64,000 bases of DNA, from assembly GCA_963704535.1 (NCBI GenBank), contig OY969916.1, positions 8,866,001 through 8,930,000 of the forward strand, in the 5' to 3' direction. Shown in pieces: positions 1-9,835 of this stretch. The notes under the pieces are model-generated. The model was given only the letters and a program-made list of their open reading frames with translations, made no database searches and was not told the origin of the DNA. A program made the translations under genes and the position numbers. The DNA is from G963704535 sp963704535. Its GTDB lineage: Bacteria > Chloroflexota > Chloroflexia > Chloroflexales > Roseiflexaceae. How positions within the stretch are numbered: the first letter of the stretch is position 1; the number at the start of each line of letters is the position of its first letter.

Positions 1-76
1 GCTTCGCTTAACGATTGTGCGGCGAAGCCCCTTGCTCCTGTCCGTCCCAGCCACTAGTGACTGGCCGTCTGTGTGA

Positions 77-1204
77 TTATGGACGTGTTATAGATCGAGT
101 ATTGCTTGCTGGCCCTTCCTGACCACAGGAGTTGACCGCCGTTATGTAGTACCAGCGTGTCGTGCCGCTACTAAAGCCTCCATCGGTAGTCGATGTTCCT
201 GTGACTCCCGTCGCGACGGGACTGAATGGCCCGGACGATGAACTCGATCGGTACACTTTATAACTTGTCGCACCGGGTACCGCAGTCCAGTTCAAAGTCA
301 CCGTACTACCACTCCGCGTCGGTGAACTCAGGTTTGGAGCTGTGGGCAGCGTACAGGGCGTCGGCGTCAGCGTCGGTGTCTGCGTCGGAGTTGCCGTTGG
401 CGTTCGCGTCGGCGTCTGGGACGGGGTTGGTGTTACCGTCCGTGTCGGCGTCCTGCTGGCCGTCGGCGTCTGGGACGGGGTTGGCGTTATCGTCCGTGTC
501 GGCGTCCTGCTGGGCGTCAACGTCGGCGCCGATGTCGGCGACGGCGTCGGTGTGACAGTGATGATGACCGGAGTCTGGGTCAGCCCGCCGGCCTGGCGGT
601 AGCCGCTGCGTACCGGCACCGAGTACGAGGAAGTCAGCCGAATAGTGTCACCAAATACTGGAGCCAGCGCGAAAACCATTTTATATTCGTACGAGACCGT
701 CACGCGGATAAAGCAGGATAGGGAGATGTTGCCAGGATTGGGGCATGCGTCCGGTGAGCCGGTGACACTAGGGTCGTCGTCGGGCACGCTGCCGTCGCGG
801 TTGCTGTCAAGCAGCGACTGCACTTGGAGGTAGTCAACGATCACCTGGTTGCCCGTCTGCGAGTTCTGCTCACGAAAGCCATTGCTTTGATCCGGGTTGA
901 TATCAGGGATACCGTTGTTATTCAGATCCAGCAGGTTGGCGAAGCCAATGCCTTGGTTACCGGATTCGTGGCGCGCCCGATCGCGGATGGTAGTATCATC
1001 GACATAGATCACGCCGTTGGTGTTGCTGATAATTCCCCAGCGGCTGCCGTAAGTTGCGCCCTCCTGGGCGGCGTTGTGCAGCCCTTGCAGCGTGAAAAAG
1101 ATCAAGCCGATGTCGACAGCGGCCGAAAGCAAGAAGAAGATCAGCGTCGCCATGAGGGCGAACTCGACCAGTGCCTGGCCTTTAGTACGTCTGCGTTGTG
1201 GCAT
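77..1204 (-). CDS. TadE/TadG-like pseudopilin with PT-rich stalk and C-terminal FN3 domain
   Basis: About 375 aa. A short basic N-terminus (RRRTKGQALVEFAL) leads into one hydrophobic helix, the TadE-like signature of minor pseudopilins of the Tad/Flp pilus system. A large extracellular part follows. Roughly residues 215-280 are a low-complexity Thr/Pro linker built from TPTPSQTPT-like units, and the last ~90 residues form a fibronectin type III-like domain (VTLNWTAVPGATSYKVYR). I chose the ATG at 1204 because a GAGGA ribosome site lies just upstream; an in-frame ATG at 1231 would overlap the preceding gene. It lies 17 bp downstream of a second TadE gene on the same strand, so the two are probably one operon. 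An FN3 adhesion-type module on a TadE protein suggests a surface role (inference). Confidence 0.8.
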   Translation of the reverse strand: MPQRRRTKGQALVEFALMATLIFFLLSAAVDIGLIFFTLQGLHNAAQEGATYGSRWGIISNTNGVIYVDDTTIRDRARHESGNQGIGFANLLDLNNNGIPDINPDQSNGFREQNSQTGNQVIVDYLQVQSLLDSNRDGSVPDDDPSVTGSPDACPNPGNISLSCFIRVTVSYEYKMVFALAPVFGDTIRLTSSYSVPVRSGYRQAGGLTQTPVIITVTPTPSPTSAPTLTPSRTPTRTITPTPSQTPTASRTPTRTVTPTPSQTPTRTPTATPTQTPTLTPTPCTLPTAPNLSSPTRSGSTVTLNWTAVPGATSYKVYRSSSSSGPFSPVATGVTGTSTTDGGFSSGTTRWYYITAVNSCGQEGPASNTRSITRP

Positions 1205-1221
1205 TGCGGTCCTCATGGCTC

Positions 1222-1698
1222 TTAATTGCAAGCGAGTCCGTTTTCATAGTTCGGGTTGTTGCCAAGGCTCTCGATTGAGCGCCGCGCTGTCACTCGCACT
1301 GTCATCACGCCCTGGTTGCCAAGCGGCACCAGTTTAAACAATGGCGTCAGCGGCTCGATGGTGTACACGATCCCCACCTGGACTGGCTGACCAACCTCAC
1401 GTAAATTGCTGGACGGATAGGAAATTTGAACCGTGTTTTTGATATCAGGGAACAGGACAGCACCCTGAGCCGTCGCCATGAGAACCGCATTGGTACAGGG
1501 GTCGCTCGGGTTTCCGACATTATCGGTTGTGGGCGGCACCTGCGAGGCTTTCTCGCTCCCATTGCGGGCGGCCTGGTAGATCGTCGCGTAGCCGTAAACA
1601 TAGTAGCCAAGATCGACGATCCCAAAGATGACCATCAACAATATTGGTAGGATCAATGCCATCTCGACCAGGGATTGGCCTTTGGTTTGCCGTCGCAT
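1222..1698 (-). CDS. TadE-family pseudopilin
   Basis: 158 aa. Starts MRRQTKGQSLVEMAL followed by one long hydrophobic helix (ILPILLMVIFGIVDLGYYV), the TadE-like domain; the remaining ~110 residues are predicted extracytoplasmic and contain two Cys. Proteins of this family are minor pilins or assembly factors for Flp/Tad pili. A GGGAGG ribosome site precedes the ATG, and a good promoter sits about 40 bp upstream. It is followed after 17 bp by the larger TadE/FN3 gene and is probably cotranscribed with it. No TadA, TadB, TadC or RcpA gene is present in the window, so this is an outlying pilin pair. Confidence 0.82.
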   Translation of the reverse strand: MRRQTKGQSLVEMALILPILLMVIFGIVDLGYYVYGYATIYQAARNGSEKASQVPPTTDNVGNPSDPCTNAVLMATAQGAVLFPDIKNTVQISYPSSNLREVGQPVQVGIVYTIEPLTPLFKLVPLGNQGVMTVRVTARRSIESLGNNPNYENGLACN

Positions 1699-1739
1699 GA
1701 TTTAGGGCCTCCCGTCTACGGATACTCTTGACAGTTCTG

Positions 1740-1768
1740 ATTATAGAGGGTGGTGGACTAGGCAACAA
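1740..1768 (-). promoter_or_regulatory. Candidate sigma-70-type promoter for the TadE operon
   Basis: On the minus strand TTGTTG (1768-1763) and a consensus TATAAT (1745-1740) are separated by exactly 17 bp. Transcription would begin about 35 nt upstream of the TadE start at 1698. Confidence 0.55.
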
Positions 1769-2199
1769 TAGTCCGATAGTACTGATAGTCTAGCTTATAG
1801 TGGTTCGACGGCGAATAGCGCGTTGGGAGGCCGCAAGTCGGGCGCGATCCCGAGGCTTGGCGCCCATCGAGGCAGAGAATCGCAGGTTGAGGATCTGCTC
1901 ATCAGGAGCGCATCGTTGGTCTGGGCGGCGGCAGATAGTCCTTTTGAAGTGCCGAAACCGCTTGACAAGCACTTCGTTCATGGCTATATTGAGCGGCATG
2001 GACAAGCGATCCTGCTGGCGGTGATGCCCGTAAAGTTGTCCTTCATGCCCTCCTGATGCAGGATACGTATCGTTTTTGGATGGTATTTGGTTCCCTGGAC
2101 TCGTTTTCGTCGCCCTTGTCGAGCCGCTGGGGATAGCATCAGAAAGCTTTGAGATTGAGGATGGGGCGAGAGTACGGTTGATACAAGGATTGAGTCTAT
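1769..2199. other. Intergenic region between divergent TadE and topA genes
   Basis: About 430 bp with no convincing gene. Short open frames on both strands have no family signature or ribosome site. It must hold the topA promoter, but I see no clear -35/-10 pair. Confidence 0.5.
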
Positions 2200-4774
2200 A
2201 TGGCTGACAAACTAGTTATTGTAGAGTCGCCTGCGAAGGCAAAGACGATCCAGAAGTATCTTGGCCGTGGGTTTCGGGTCGAAGCTTCGATGGGTCACGT
2301 CCGTGATTTGCCCAAGAGTGACCTGGGAGTCGATGTCGAAGGCAGCTTCGAGCCGAGCTACGAGGTTGCCAAAGGTAAAGAGAAGGTCGTCGCTACGCTG
2401 AAAAAGTCCGTTCGCCAAGCCGATGCGGTTTACCTGGCGACCGACCCGGACCGCGAAGGCGAGGCGATCGCCTGGCATATCACCCAGGCCGCCGGCATTC
2501 CACGAAACACGCCGGTCTACCGGGTCGAGTTTAGTGAAATTACCCGGAATGCCGTGCAGCATGCGATCGCCCATCCGCGCCAGATCGATCGTAATCTGGT
2601 CGATGCACAGCAAGCTCGCCGTGTGCTAGATCGACTGGTCGGTTACAAGCTGTCGCCACTATTGTGGGACAAGGTCAAGCGCGGCCTCTCAGCCGGGCGA
2701 GTCCAGTCGGTGGCGGTGCGCCTGGTGGTCGAGCGCGAGCGTGAGATCGAGGCGTTCGTCCCACGCGAGTACTGGACGATCGAGGCTGATCTGCTAAAGC
2801 ATGGCGTGAAGCCGGCCCAGGATAATAAAAAGGATGTTTTTCGTGCGGTGTTGATCGAGCGAGCCGGGCAGAAGCTCGACAAGTTCGCGATCGGCGATCG
2901 GGATGCGGCGCAGACGATCGTGGACGATCTCGACGGGGCGAACTATATCGTCCACAAGGTGACGCGCAAAGACAAGAAGCGTACGCCGGCGCCACCTTTT
3001 ACCACGAGCACATTGCAGCAGGAAGCCGGGCGCAAGCTTGGTTTCTCGGCCAAGAAGACGATGATGGTCGCGCAGCAGCTCTATGAGGGGATCGATATTG
3101 GTGGGGATGAGGGCACCGTCGGCCTGATCACGTATATGCGAACCGATAGCTTCAACGTCTCGCGTGAGGCGCAGGAAGAGGCGCGTCTGGTGATTCGCGA
3201 GCGGTACGGCGAGCCTTATGTGCCGGAGAAGCCACCCATCTACCGGACAAAAACCAAGGGCGCTCAGGAGGCGCATGAGGCCATCCGACCGACGTCGAGC
3301 CAGCGCGTGCCCGAGATCCTGCGCCAGAAACTCAGCCAACGATCAATCTCGGCTGTATGAGCTGATCTGGAAACGCTTCGTCGCCAGCCAGATGGTCGCG
3401 GCGGTGTTCGATAGCACGACCGTCGATATTGGCGCGTGGAAGGCCCAGCCCTCACCCGCCGCAGCGGGGAGCGTGCCGCCGTATATGTTCCGCGCGACCG
3501 GCAGCGTGCTCAAGTTCCCAGGTTTCCTGGCGGTCTACAATGTCAGCCTAGATGAGGGCGAGGAGGATGAGGATCGTGAGCGGCGGCTGCCCCTGCTGGC
3601 GGAGCGTGATCTGCTGGATCTGGTGCAACTGCTGTCGCTCCAGCACTTCACCGAGCCGCCGCCGCGCTTCACCGAGGCGAGCCTGGTAAAAGAGCTTGAG
3701 CGGCTAGGGATTGGGCGCCCCTCGACCTACGCCCCTACCCTGGCGACTGTCGTCGAGCGTGAGTATGTTGAGGTCAGCGACAAGAAGCTGCTCCCGACGA
3801 CGCTCGGTCGGGTGGTAACCGACTTGCTGGTCGAGCACTTCGCCAACATTATCGATTATGGGTTCACCTCGGAGATGGAACAGCAGCTTGACGACATTGC
3901 TGAGGGCCAAAAGCAGTGGGTGCCAGTGCTGCGGGCGTTCTACACGCCGTTTGAGCGTACTCTGAACGAGGCGAAGACGGCGATGCGCAATGTCAAGCGT
4001 GAAGAGGTGCTGACTGAGCTAACCTGCCCGAAGTGTGGGTCCGGCCGGCTAGCGATCAAGTTTGGGCGCAACGGTGAGTTTTTGGCGTGCAACCGCTACC
4101 CGGAGTGCGATTTTACCAGCGACTTTCATCGCGACGGCGAGGGCCAGATCGTGCTGGACGCGGCTAGCGCCCCGGAGACGAGCGATGTCGCGTGCAATGT
4201 CTGCGGGCGACCGATGGTGATCAAGAAGAGCCGCTTCGGGCCGTTCCTGGGGTGCAGCGGCTACCCGGAGTGCAGCAACACCAGGCGGATCGGCAAGGAT
4301 GGCAAGCCGGTGCCGCTGCCGGTGCCGACAGGCGTGACCTGCCCGAAGTGCGAAGCCGGCGAGCTGATGCAGCGGCGCGGCAAGTTCGGGCGACCATTCT
4401 ACGGCTGCAATCGCTACCCGAAGTGCGACTATATCGTGAACGACCTAGCCCAGGTCGCGCAGTATGAGCCGAATGCCGCTGTGCCGGCGGCCGATGGCGC
4501 GACAGGGGGGCCGCCCAAGCGCAGCACGAAGCAGAGCGACGCTGTGGGCAGCAAAGCGAAGGCGGGGACCGCACGCGCGACGAAAGCGACCGGGACACGG
4601 GCTGCGGCGAACTCGCCGCGGAACGGCGATGCGTCGGCGAAGACGACGCGGGCGACGAAGAGCACTGGGGGGCAGGCGACGAAGGTCACCGGGGCACGGG
4701 CTGCGAATGGGGCGCCGCGCAATGCCGCGAAGAAGGCGGCAGGCACGACCACGACGCGTCGGCGCGGGTCGTAA
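2200..4774 (+). CDS. topA: DNA topoisomerase I (type IA), frameshifted in this assembly
   Basis: Relaxes negative supercoils by passing one strand through a transient 5'-phosphotyrosine break. The Toprim domain opens the protein (LVIVESPAKAKTIQKYL) with the acidic DPDREGEAIAWH motif. The active-site tyrosine is in YMRTDS, near residue 312. The C-terminal third carries three four-cysteine zinc ribbons (CPKCGSG...CNRYPEC; CNVCGRP...CSGYPEC; CPKCEAG...CNRYPKC), then a ~100-residue Ala/Thr/Lys/Arg-rich basic tail like those that bind DNA in actinobacterial and Chloroflexota TopA. Reading shifts frame once near 3333-3345: before it the sequence reads LRQKLS, after it NDQSRLYELIWKRFVASQM, which are contiguous in the family. 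TopA is essential, so an assembly indel is likelier than a pseudogene. Confidence 0.95.
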
Positions 4775-4804
4775 CAGAGTCTGTAAACCCCTTGGGAACG
4801 GTGC

Positions 4805-4850
4805 GAGCGGAGCCACCAGGATTTACCCTGGTGGCTCCGCTCATTTGTTG
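4805..4850 (+). terminator. Intrinsic terminator after topA
   Basis: Perfect 16-bp stem (4805-4820 with 4827-4842) and a 6-nt loop, followed by the T-rich ATTTGTTG. It begins 31 bp after the topA stop. Confidence 0.75.
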
Positions 4851-5326
4851 AGCTAGAGTACAGCGAACCGATGTCAATCGATGTTATACCTCGAATGAAT
4901 GAACTGTAATTGACTTTTCCTCTGCCCAATAGTATCTTGTCTACAGAGAGTCTTGTTGAAGGATGGACTCTCGCCCGCACGTAGTCCGTTGCCTCTGTAA
5001 GCTCTATTCTCTGTTTTGGTTGGCCCGCAGTGGCTAACCGCCTATGATTGTGCCCAAGGACGGCTTTGAGGTGCAAGCGATGCAGCTTGTTCGCCTTATG
5101 AGTGCTTGGCCGTATTCTTAGTACTCATTTGTGCCTTGAAGTCGATCTAGATACAGAAAGGAGGTCGCGTCGAAGTCGATAGGTTGTTTGATGACGGTTG
5201 AACGCGACCATCAATGCGTGAGGCCAGGTATTACCAGCTCAATCATCATCACAATCACCTACAACAATCTGGAATGGCATATCGATTGACTAATTTCACT
5301 GGTCACAAACCTTGAAGGAGGGTTCT
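4843..5326 (+). other. Long leader upstream of the S8 protease
   Basis: No gene is supported. The segment holds a promoter candidate near 4910 and a run of small hairpins (for example GAGAGTC...GACTCTC near 4945-4970 and GGTTGGC...GCTAACC near 5018-5039). There is a strong AGAAAGGAGGT motif near 5156-5166 without a start codon at useful spacing; the nearest ATG (5190) opens a 33-codon frame of unknown meaning. Confidence 0.45.
4910..4938 (+). promoter_or_regulatory. Candidate promoter for the S8 protease
   Basis: TTGACT (4910-4915) and TATCTT (4933-4938) with a 17-bp spacer. It implies a leader of about 380 nt. Confidence 0.4.
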
Positions 5327-8300
5327 GTGATATCTCGTATCACAAAGCTCGTCGGCGGGCTCGTCGGCGCGGCCCTGTGTGTGTCGATGGTGACTACGGC
5401 GGCACGTCCGGTGTCGGTCGCGGCGGGTACAAACCTGTCGTTGCCGTCGTACGCGCAGCTCGTAGAGAACTCGGCCGCGCAGACTTGGGATCAAAAGCCG
5501 GGCAGCCGAATGTCCGGCGAGGTCTCGGTCATCGTCCATATGAATATGACGCCGATGGCAATGGTGAGCCGGAACTGGACCCATGAGCAACGGCGCGCCT
5601 ATGTGCAGCAAATCCAGGTTGAGCAGGATAAGCTGGTTCCCCAGATCGAGGGGCTGGGCGGCGAGGTGCTTGGGCGCTTCACCCACGTCTCCACCGGCCT
5701 GGCAGTGAACATTGACGCGAGTAAGGTCAAGGATCTGCGCGCGATCGCGAACGTCATCGGCGTTCACGGCGTCACCGACTATGCGCTTGACCTGACCGAG
5801 ACCGTGCCCTGGATCGGCGCCACCGATCTGCAGGAGATGGGTGTCACCGGGAAGCACCGGCCCGACCTCGGCGGCCGGAATATCGATGTCGCAGTGATCA
5901 ACTCCGGCATCGACTATACCCACGTGAAGCTGGGCGGGTCCGGCTCGCTCTCGGACTACAACAGCTGCTACGCAACCAACACGACGGTCGGTGACTGCGT
6001 ATTCTTCCCCAACGCGAAGGTCAAGGGCGGCTATGACTGGGTCGGCGAGAACTGGCCCACGTTCAGCGCCTCGATCGAGCCTGACCCCGACCCGATCGAT
6101 GCCGAGGGCCACGGCACCCACGTCGCCGACATCATCGGCGGCTTCGAGTTCCTCTCCCGGCGCCGGCGACCAGGGTGTCGCGCCTGGCGTGAACATCTGG
6201 TCTTTCAAAGCCTGTAGCGCGGTCTCAAGCGCGTGCAACGGCGTGGCGCTGCTGCTGGCGGTTGACGACGCGTTGGACCTGGACGACTCGGACTACGGCG
6301 CGTGCGATCCGATCCATGATGAGGAATGCACCACCTTCGACCCGGCGGACGTGATCAATATGTCGCTCGGCTCGCCCTACGGCCAGCCAGAGGACGACCT
6401 GACACTGTTCGCCAACATCGCCAGCTACTACGGCTCGGTGATGGTGGTTTCGGCCGGCAACAGCGGCGATCGGCCCTATATTGTCGGTTCACCTTCCACC
6501 GCCGAGGGCGCGATCAGCGTGGCCCAGAGCACAGTCCCGTCGGACAAACTTTACAAGATTACCGCCGGTAGTGTCACAGCAGCCGGCTTGGTGCAGCCGT
6601 GGGGCCCGGCGATCGTCGGGACGCTCAATGGGGTGCTCCAATATGGCAATGGTGCGGGCGGCAATCTGGACGGCTGCGCGGCCTTCCCGCCCGGATCGCT
6701 GACCGGCAAGGCACTGTTGGTTGACCGTGGTGTTTGCTCCGTCAGCATCAAGGGTTCCAACGGTAGCGCGGCGGGCGCGGCGTTTGTCATCATAGCCAAT
6801 AACTCCTTCTCGAACACTCCGCCGGTCTTCAGCTACGGCGGCGGCACGATCACGGTCCCGACGCTGACTGTCACCCAGAATGACGGCGCGGCGTTGAAGA
6901 CCAAGCTCGGCCAAGTGGCATCGATCGCCGCTACCAGTTTCATCGCACTACAGGATGACATCGTCGCTTCGTCGTCGCGTGGGCCACGCATCGCCGATGG
7001 CGACATCAAGCCGGATATCTCGGCCCCCGGCGCCAGCATCTCGGCTGAGGTCGGCACCGGCACCGGCAAGACCGCGTTCGGCGGCACTTCCGGCGCGGCG
7101 CCGATGGTCTCCGGCTCAGCCGCCCTGATCGTGCAGGCGCTCGAAGAGCGCGGCATCCTACGCGACGGCAACCCAGGTGTGGTTATCCCCGGCCTGTCGG
7201 TGGCCTCGCTGGTCAAGGCCATGCTGATGAACACGGCCAACCCGAACACCTACATCGGCGGTAGCCTGGCGAACGGCGGCAAGGGTTTCCTGGCGCCGAT
7301 CACCCTGCAAGGCGCCGGGCGGGTGGACGTGCTGTCGGCCTATCAGTCGGGCTCGACGGCCCTGGACGTGACGGACCTGTATAGCTGGCTGTTCGTCGGC
7401 GAGGATGCGCCTTGCACGGTGAGCACGCCTCCAACCAACGCGCTCACGCACCTGGTCCTGCCTGAGTTCTACAATGGCTCGTTCGACTGTATTGCCGCGT
7501 ACCCATACGGCAACGACTTCTTCAACGCCTGGAACTCAGTGACCGGCAGCCTCTCGTTCGGCTATGATGGCGTATCGGCCACAGCCAGCGAGACGCGCAA
7601 GATCATGATCATCAACTTCGACCACGCTCCGCGCACCTACAACCTGAGCACGTCATTCCGCTACAACGACGACGTGAACAAGGGCGTCTCGCTCAGCGTT
7701 TCGCCTTCGTCGGTCACGGTGCCGGCCCGGTACCTCGGGCTGGTTGACGTGACGATGACGGTCAACGCCCAGAAGCTGCGCGATTGGACACTCGACGCCG
7801 GCGAGTTCGGCGCCAGCGGGACCAACATCTACTGCAACGACCCCAACCCGCAGTCCGGCTGCCCAACACTGACGATGTTCGAGTATGACGGCTTCCTGAA
7901 GATCGACGGCGGCGCCAACAACCTTGTGCGGATGCCGTGGCAGGTGCTGCCGAAGAAGGCCGCCGGAACCTATGTGGACAGCAAGACCAGCACGAAGGTC
8001 AAGCTCAAGAACCCGGCGCCCTACAAGCCCGGCGACACGGACGTCTTCTCGCTGGTCGAGGTGAGCCCGAACAACTGTGAGATCGTGGACGGCGGCGGCG
8101 GTTGTCTCGAGGAGAACTATGTCCCTGGCATTCTCCCCGGCATCAACCAGACGGCGATCGACATTCACGAGGTCGGCCTGCGCTCCTTCCAGGTGCCGGG
8201 GCTGAACGCGGCCTTGGGCCTGCCGGCCGCTCCGTCCGGCGCGATCAATGACGAGGTCGTCGACCTGGCGATCACAGTCTATGACGCGCCGTACCGCGCC

Positions 8301-8834
8301 TCGCACAACTACCCGATCGAGTTCGATACCTATATCGACTCGAATAAGGACGGCACGTATGACTACGTGGTGTTCAACGCCGACCAGACGCTGAACGCTG
8401 CCGATGGCCGCAACGCCGTGTTCGTCGCCGACATCAACCCGGCTAACGGCACGCGGCCGACGCGCCCGTACTTCTATAGCTTCACCGACTTCAACTCGCA
8501 GAACTGGATCCTGCCGGTTCCGGCCTCGGCGATTGATGTCAGGAGCAACAAGTCGTTCGATTTCTACGTGCTGGCCTTCGACTTCTACTTCACCGGCAGC
8601 CTGTGGGACTGTTCGCCGTTCGATTGCAGCAGCGCTCACAGGTACCAGACCGGCCTGCCGAAGTTCCGGCCGGTGACGACCGCCTTCCAGGTTGCGAAGA
8701 ACAACGGTAGCTACTCCCTGTCCTTCTCCCAGCCAAGTGGCGGCGCTACGGCCTCGCCTTCGCAGAAGGGTCTCCTGTTCCTGTACCGGGACGCGCATGT
8801 CGGACGCGAGTCGGATAATGTCGCGCTGCCCTAA
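5327..8834 (+). CDS. Secreted subtilisin-like S8 protease with PA insert, catalytic Asp replaced by Asn, frameshifted
   Basis: About 1170 aa once joined. Start is GTG at 5327, chosen because a perfect AAGGAGG lies 5 nt upstream; a Sec signal peptide follows. An inhibitor-I9-like propeptide precedes the catalytic domain. His is in GHGTHVAD, the oxyanion Asn in VVSAGNSG, and the Ser in GGTSGAAPMVSG. The usual catalytic DTG/DSG reads INSGIDYTH, so residue 192 is Asn (codon AAC at 5900-5902). A protease-associated domain is inserted between His and Ser (around VDRGVCSVSIKGSNG). The long C-terminus looks beta-rich, as in Vpr-like exoproteases. One frameshift near 6142-6165 splits it: DIIGG before and GAGDQGVAPGVNIWSF after belong together. 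It stands alone with its own terminator. Confidence 0.88.
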
Positions 8835-8884
8835 CAACTTCTGGGGCGAACAAACGGTGTAGACTCTATACCGTGACGGATGGC

Positions 8885-8935
8885 AGCCGCCGGTAGTATT
8901 GTTCAAACGAACACACTACCGGCGGCTTTCATTTT
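8885..8935 (+). terminator. Intrinsic terminator after the S8 protease
   Basis: 13-bp perfect stem (8885-8897 with 8915-8927) around a 17-nt loop, followed by TTCATTTT. Confidence 0.7.
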
Positions 8936-8972
8936 GGCGGAAGTACTATCATCTGTCGTAAAGCCGCTGCAC

Positions 8973-9001
8973 TTGATCGGAACCGTTCTTTCTGCCATAA
9001 T
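8973..9001 (+). promoter_or_regulatory. Candidate promoter of the comEA-like gene
   Basis: TTGATC (8973-8978), 17-bp spacer, CATAAT (8996-9001). The start codon at 9019 would be only about 11 nt from the transcription start, with CGGAG between. Confidence 0.55.
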
Positions 9002-9018
9002 AGCCCGGAGTTAAACGT

Positions 9019-9699
9019 ATGAGCACGACACTACAGCCCCTTCTGGGATGGGTGCGCCGCAATCAGCTTCTGCTGGCAGGCATCTTGATCGTGGCCGGTA
9101 TCGTCTTGGTAATGTGGCCCTGGATGCGGGGAGCGTCTGCGACACCAGCCAGCAAGGGAACAGTCTTGCAGGAAGAGCCGGCGCCGTTTGGCCTCCTGGA
9201 GGAACCTGTGCTGCCCACACCGGCCAAGCCAAGCGACGAGCCGGCACCGGCGGAGATGGTCATCGTGTACGTCAGCGGGGCGGTGCGAGCACCGGATGTC
9301 TACCAACTTCCGGTCGAAGCGCGGGTCAAGGATCTGGTGCTTGCGGCAGGTGGGCTTGCCGAGGAGGCTGATCCCGACCGGATTAACCTGGCCGCGCGCC
9401 TGGTCGATGGTCAGCACGTCTATATACCGCGCCAGGGTGAGGCGGGTGCGGCTTTGGGGGAAAGTTCATCGGGCGAGCCTGCGGGAGCGACAGAGGAAGA
9501 CGACCTGGTGGACATCAACACTGCTAGTGTCGCTGATCTGGATGCGCTGTCGGGGATCGGCCAGTCGTTCGCCGAGCGGATCATCGAGTATCGCACCGAG
9601 AATGGACCGTTTCAAGCGATTGAGGATCTCCAGAAGGTTAAGGGGATCGGCCCGGCGCTGTTTGCCAAGATCGCGCCGGATGTCACTGTCGGTGATTGA
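9019..9699 (+). CDS. comEA: ComEA-like DNA-binding competence protein
   Basis: 226 aa. One N-terminal membrane helix (LLLAGILIVAGIVLVMW), a Pro/Glu-rich linker, an SLBB domain at about residues 80-140 (VYVSGAVRAPDVYQLP) and a C-terminal helix-hairpin-helix pair at about 165-224 (DINTASVADLDALSGIG and VKGIGPALFAKI). This is the order in ComEA, the membrane-anchored receptor for double-stranded DNA in natural transformation. No ComEC gene follows; an inverted-repeat element begins 10 bp after the stop and the next gene is pyruvate kinase. HhH proteins of this shape also occur outside competence systems, so the uptake role rests on architecture. Confidence 0.85.
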   Translation: MSTTLQPLLGWVRRNQLLLAGILIVAGIVLVMWPWMRGASATPASKGTVLQEEPAPFGLLEEPVLPTPAKPSDEPAPAEMVIVYVSGAVRAPDVYQLPVEARVKDLVLAAGGLAEEADPDRINLAARLVDGQHVYIPRQGEAGAALGESSSGEPAGATEEDDLVDINTASVADLDALSGIGQSFAERIIEYRTENGPFQAIEDLQKVKGIGPALFAKIAPDVTVGD

Positions 9700-9708
9700 T
9701 TCCAGCGT

Positions 9709-9787
9709 CTGTCTACCGTGAAAAAGGGGAGGTTTGGAGGGGCCGCCCTCCAAAAATTCCTCCCACATTTTCGTACGGTGGGTACAG
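9709..9787. repeat. Inverted-repeat element, type D
   Basis: Imperfect terminal repeats CTGTCTACCGTGAAAA (9709-9724) and TTTTCGTACGGTGGGTACAG (9768-9787) flank a GGTTTGGAGGGG-CCGCCCTCCAAA hairpin. Related to the cores of the other elements here. It fills the comEA-pyk gap and could end transcription in either direction. Confidence 0.65.
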
Positions 9788-9835
9788 CGTAGCGGATGGA
9801 CAGATGATACGCTTTGGATGAGGTGGGAGGGTGTA

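Noticed and set aside
1..28. Terminator for the TadE/FN3 gene (GCTTCGC/GCGAAGC stem)
   Set aside because: The stem is only 7 bp with a 14-nt loop, and any T-tract would lie outside the window.
226..602. Plus-strand open frames rich in Ser/Ala/Val opposite the PT-rich stalk
   Set aside because: Antisense reading of repetitive ACC/CCN codons gives long stop-free frames; no ribosome site or family.
3333..3345. Programmed ribosomal frameshifting in topA and other split genes
   Set aside because: No slippery heptamer or downstream structure is evident, and the affected genes are unrelated; indel errors explain all.
4429..5076. 215-residue minus-strand frame over the topA tail and leader
   Set aside because: It arises from the low-complexity Ala/Thr/Lys codons and has no domain or start signal.
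5190..5288. 33-codon frame after a strong AGAAAGGAGGT motif
   Set aside because: The spacing from the ribosome site to the ATG is too long, and the sequence is not protein-like.
4943..5311. Riboswitch in the S8 protease leader
   Set aside because: Small hairpins are present, but I could match none of the conserved cores of known classes (c-di-GMP, cobalamin, TPP).
7653..8906. 417-residue minus-strand frame opposite the S8 protease
   Set aside because: Arg/His/Val-rich composition is typical of an antisense GC-rich shadow; the plus strand is a clear protease.
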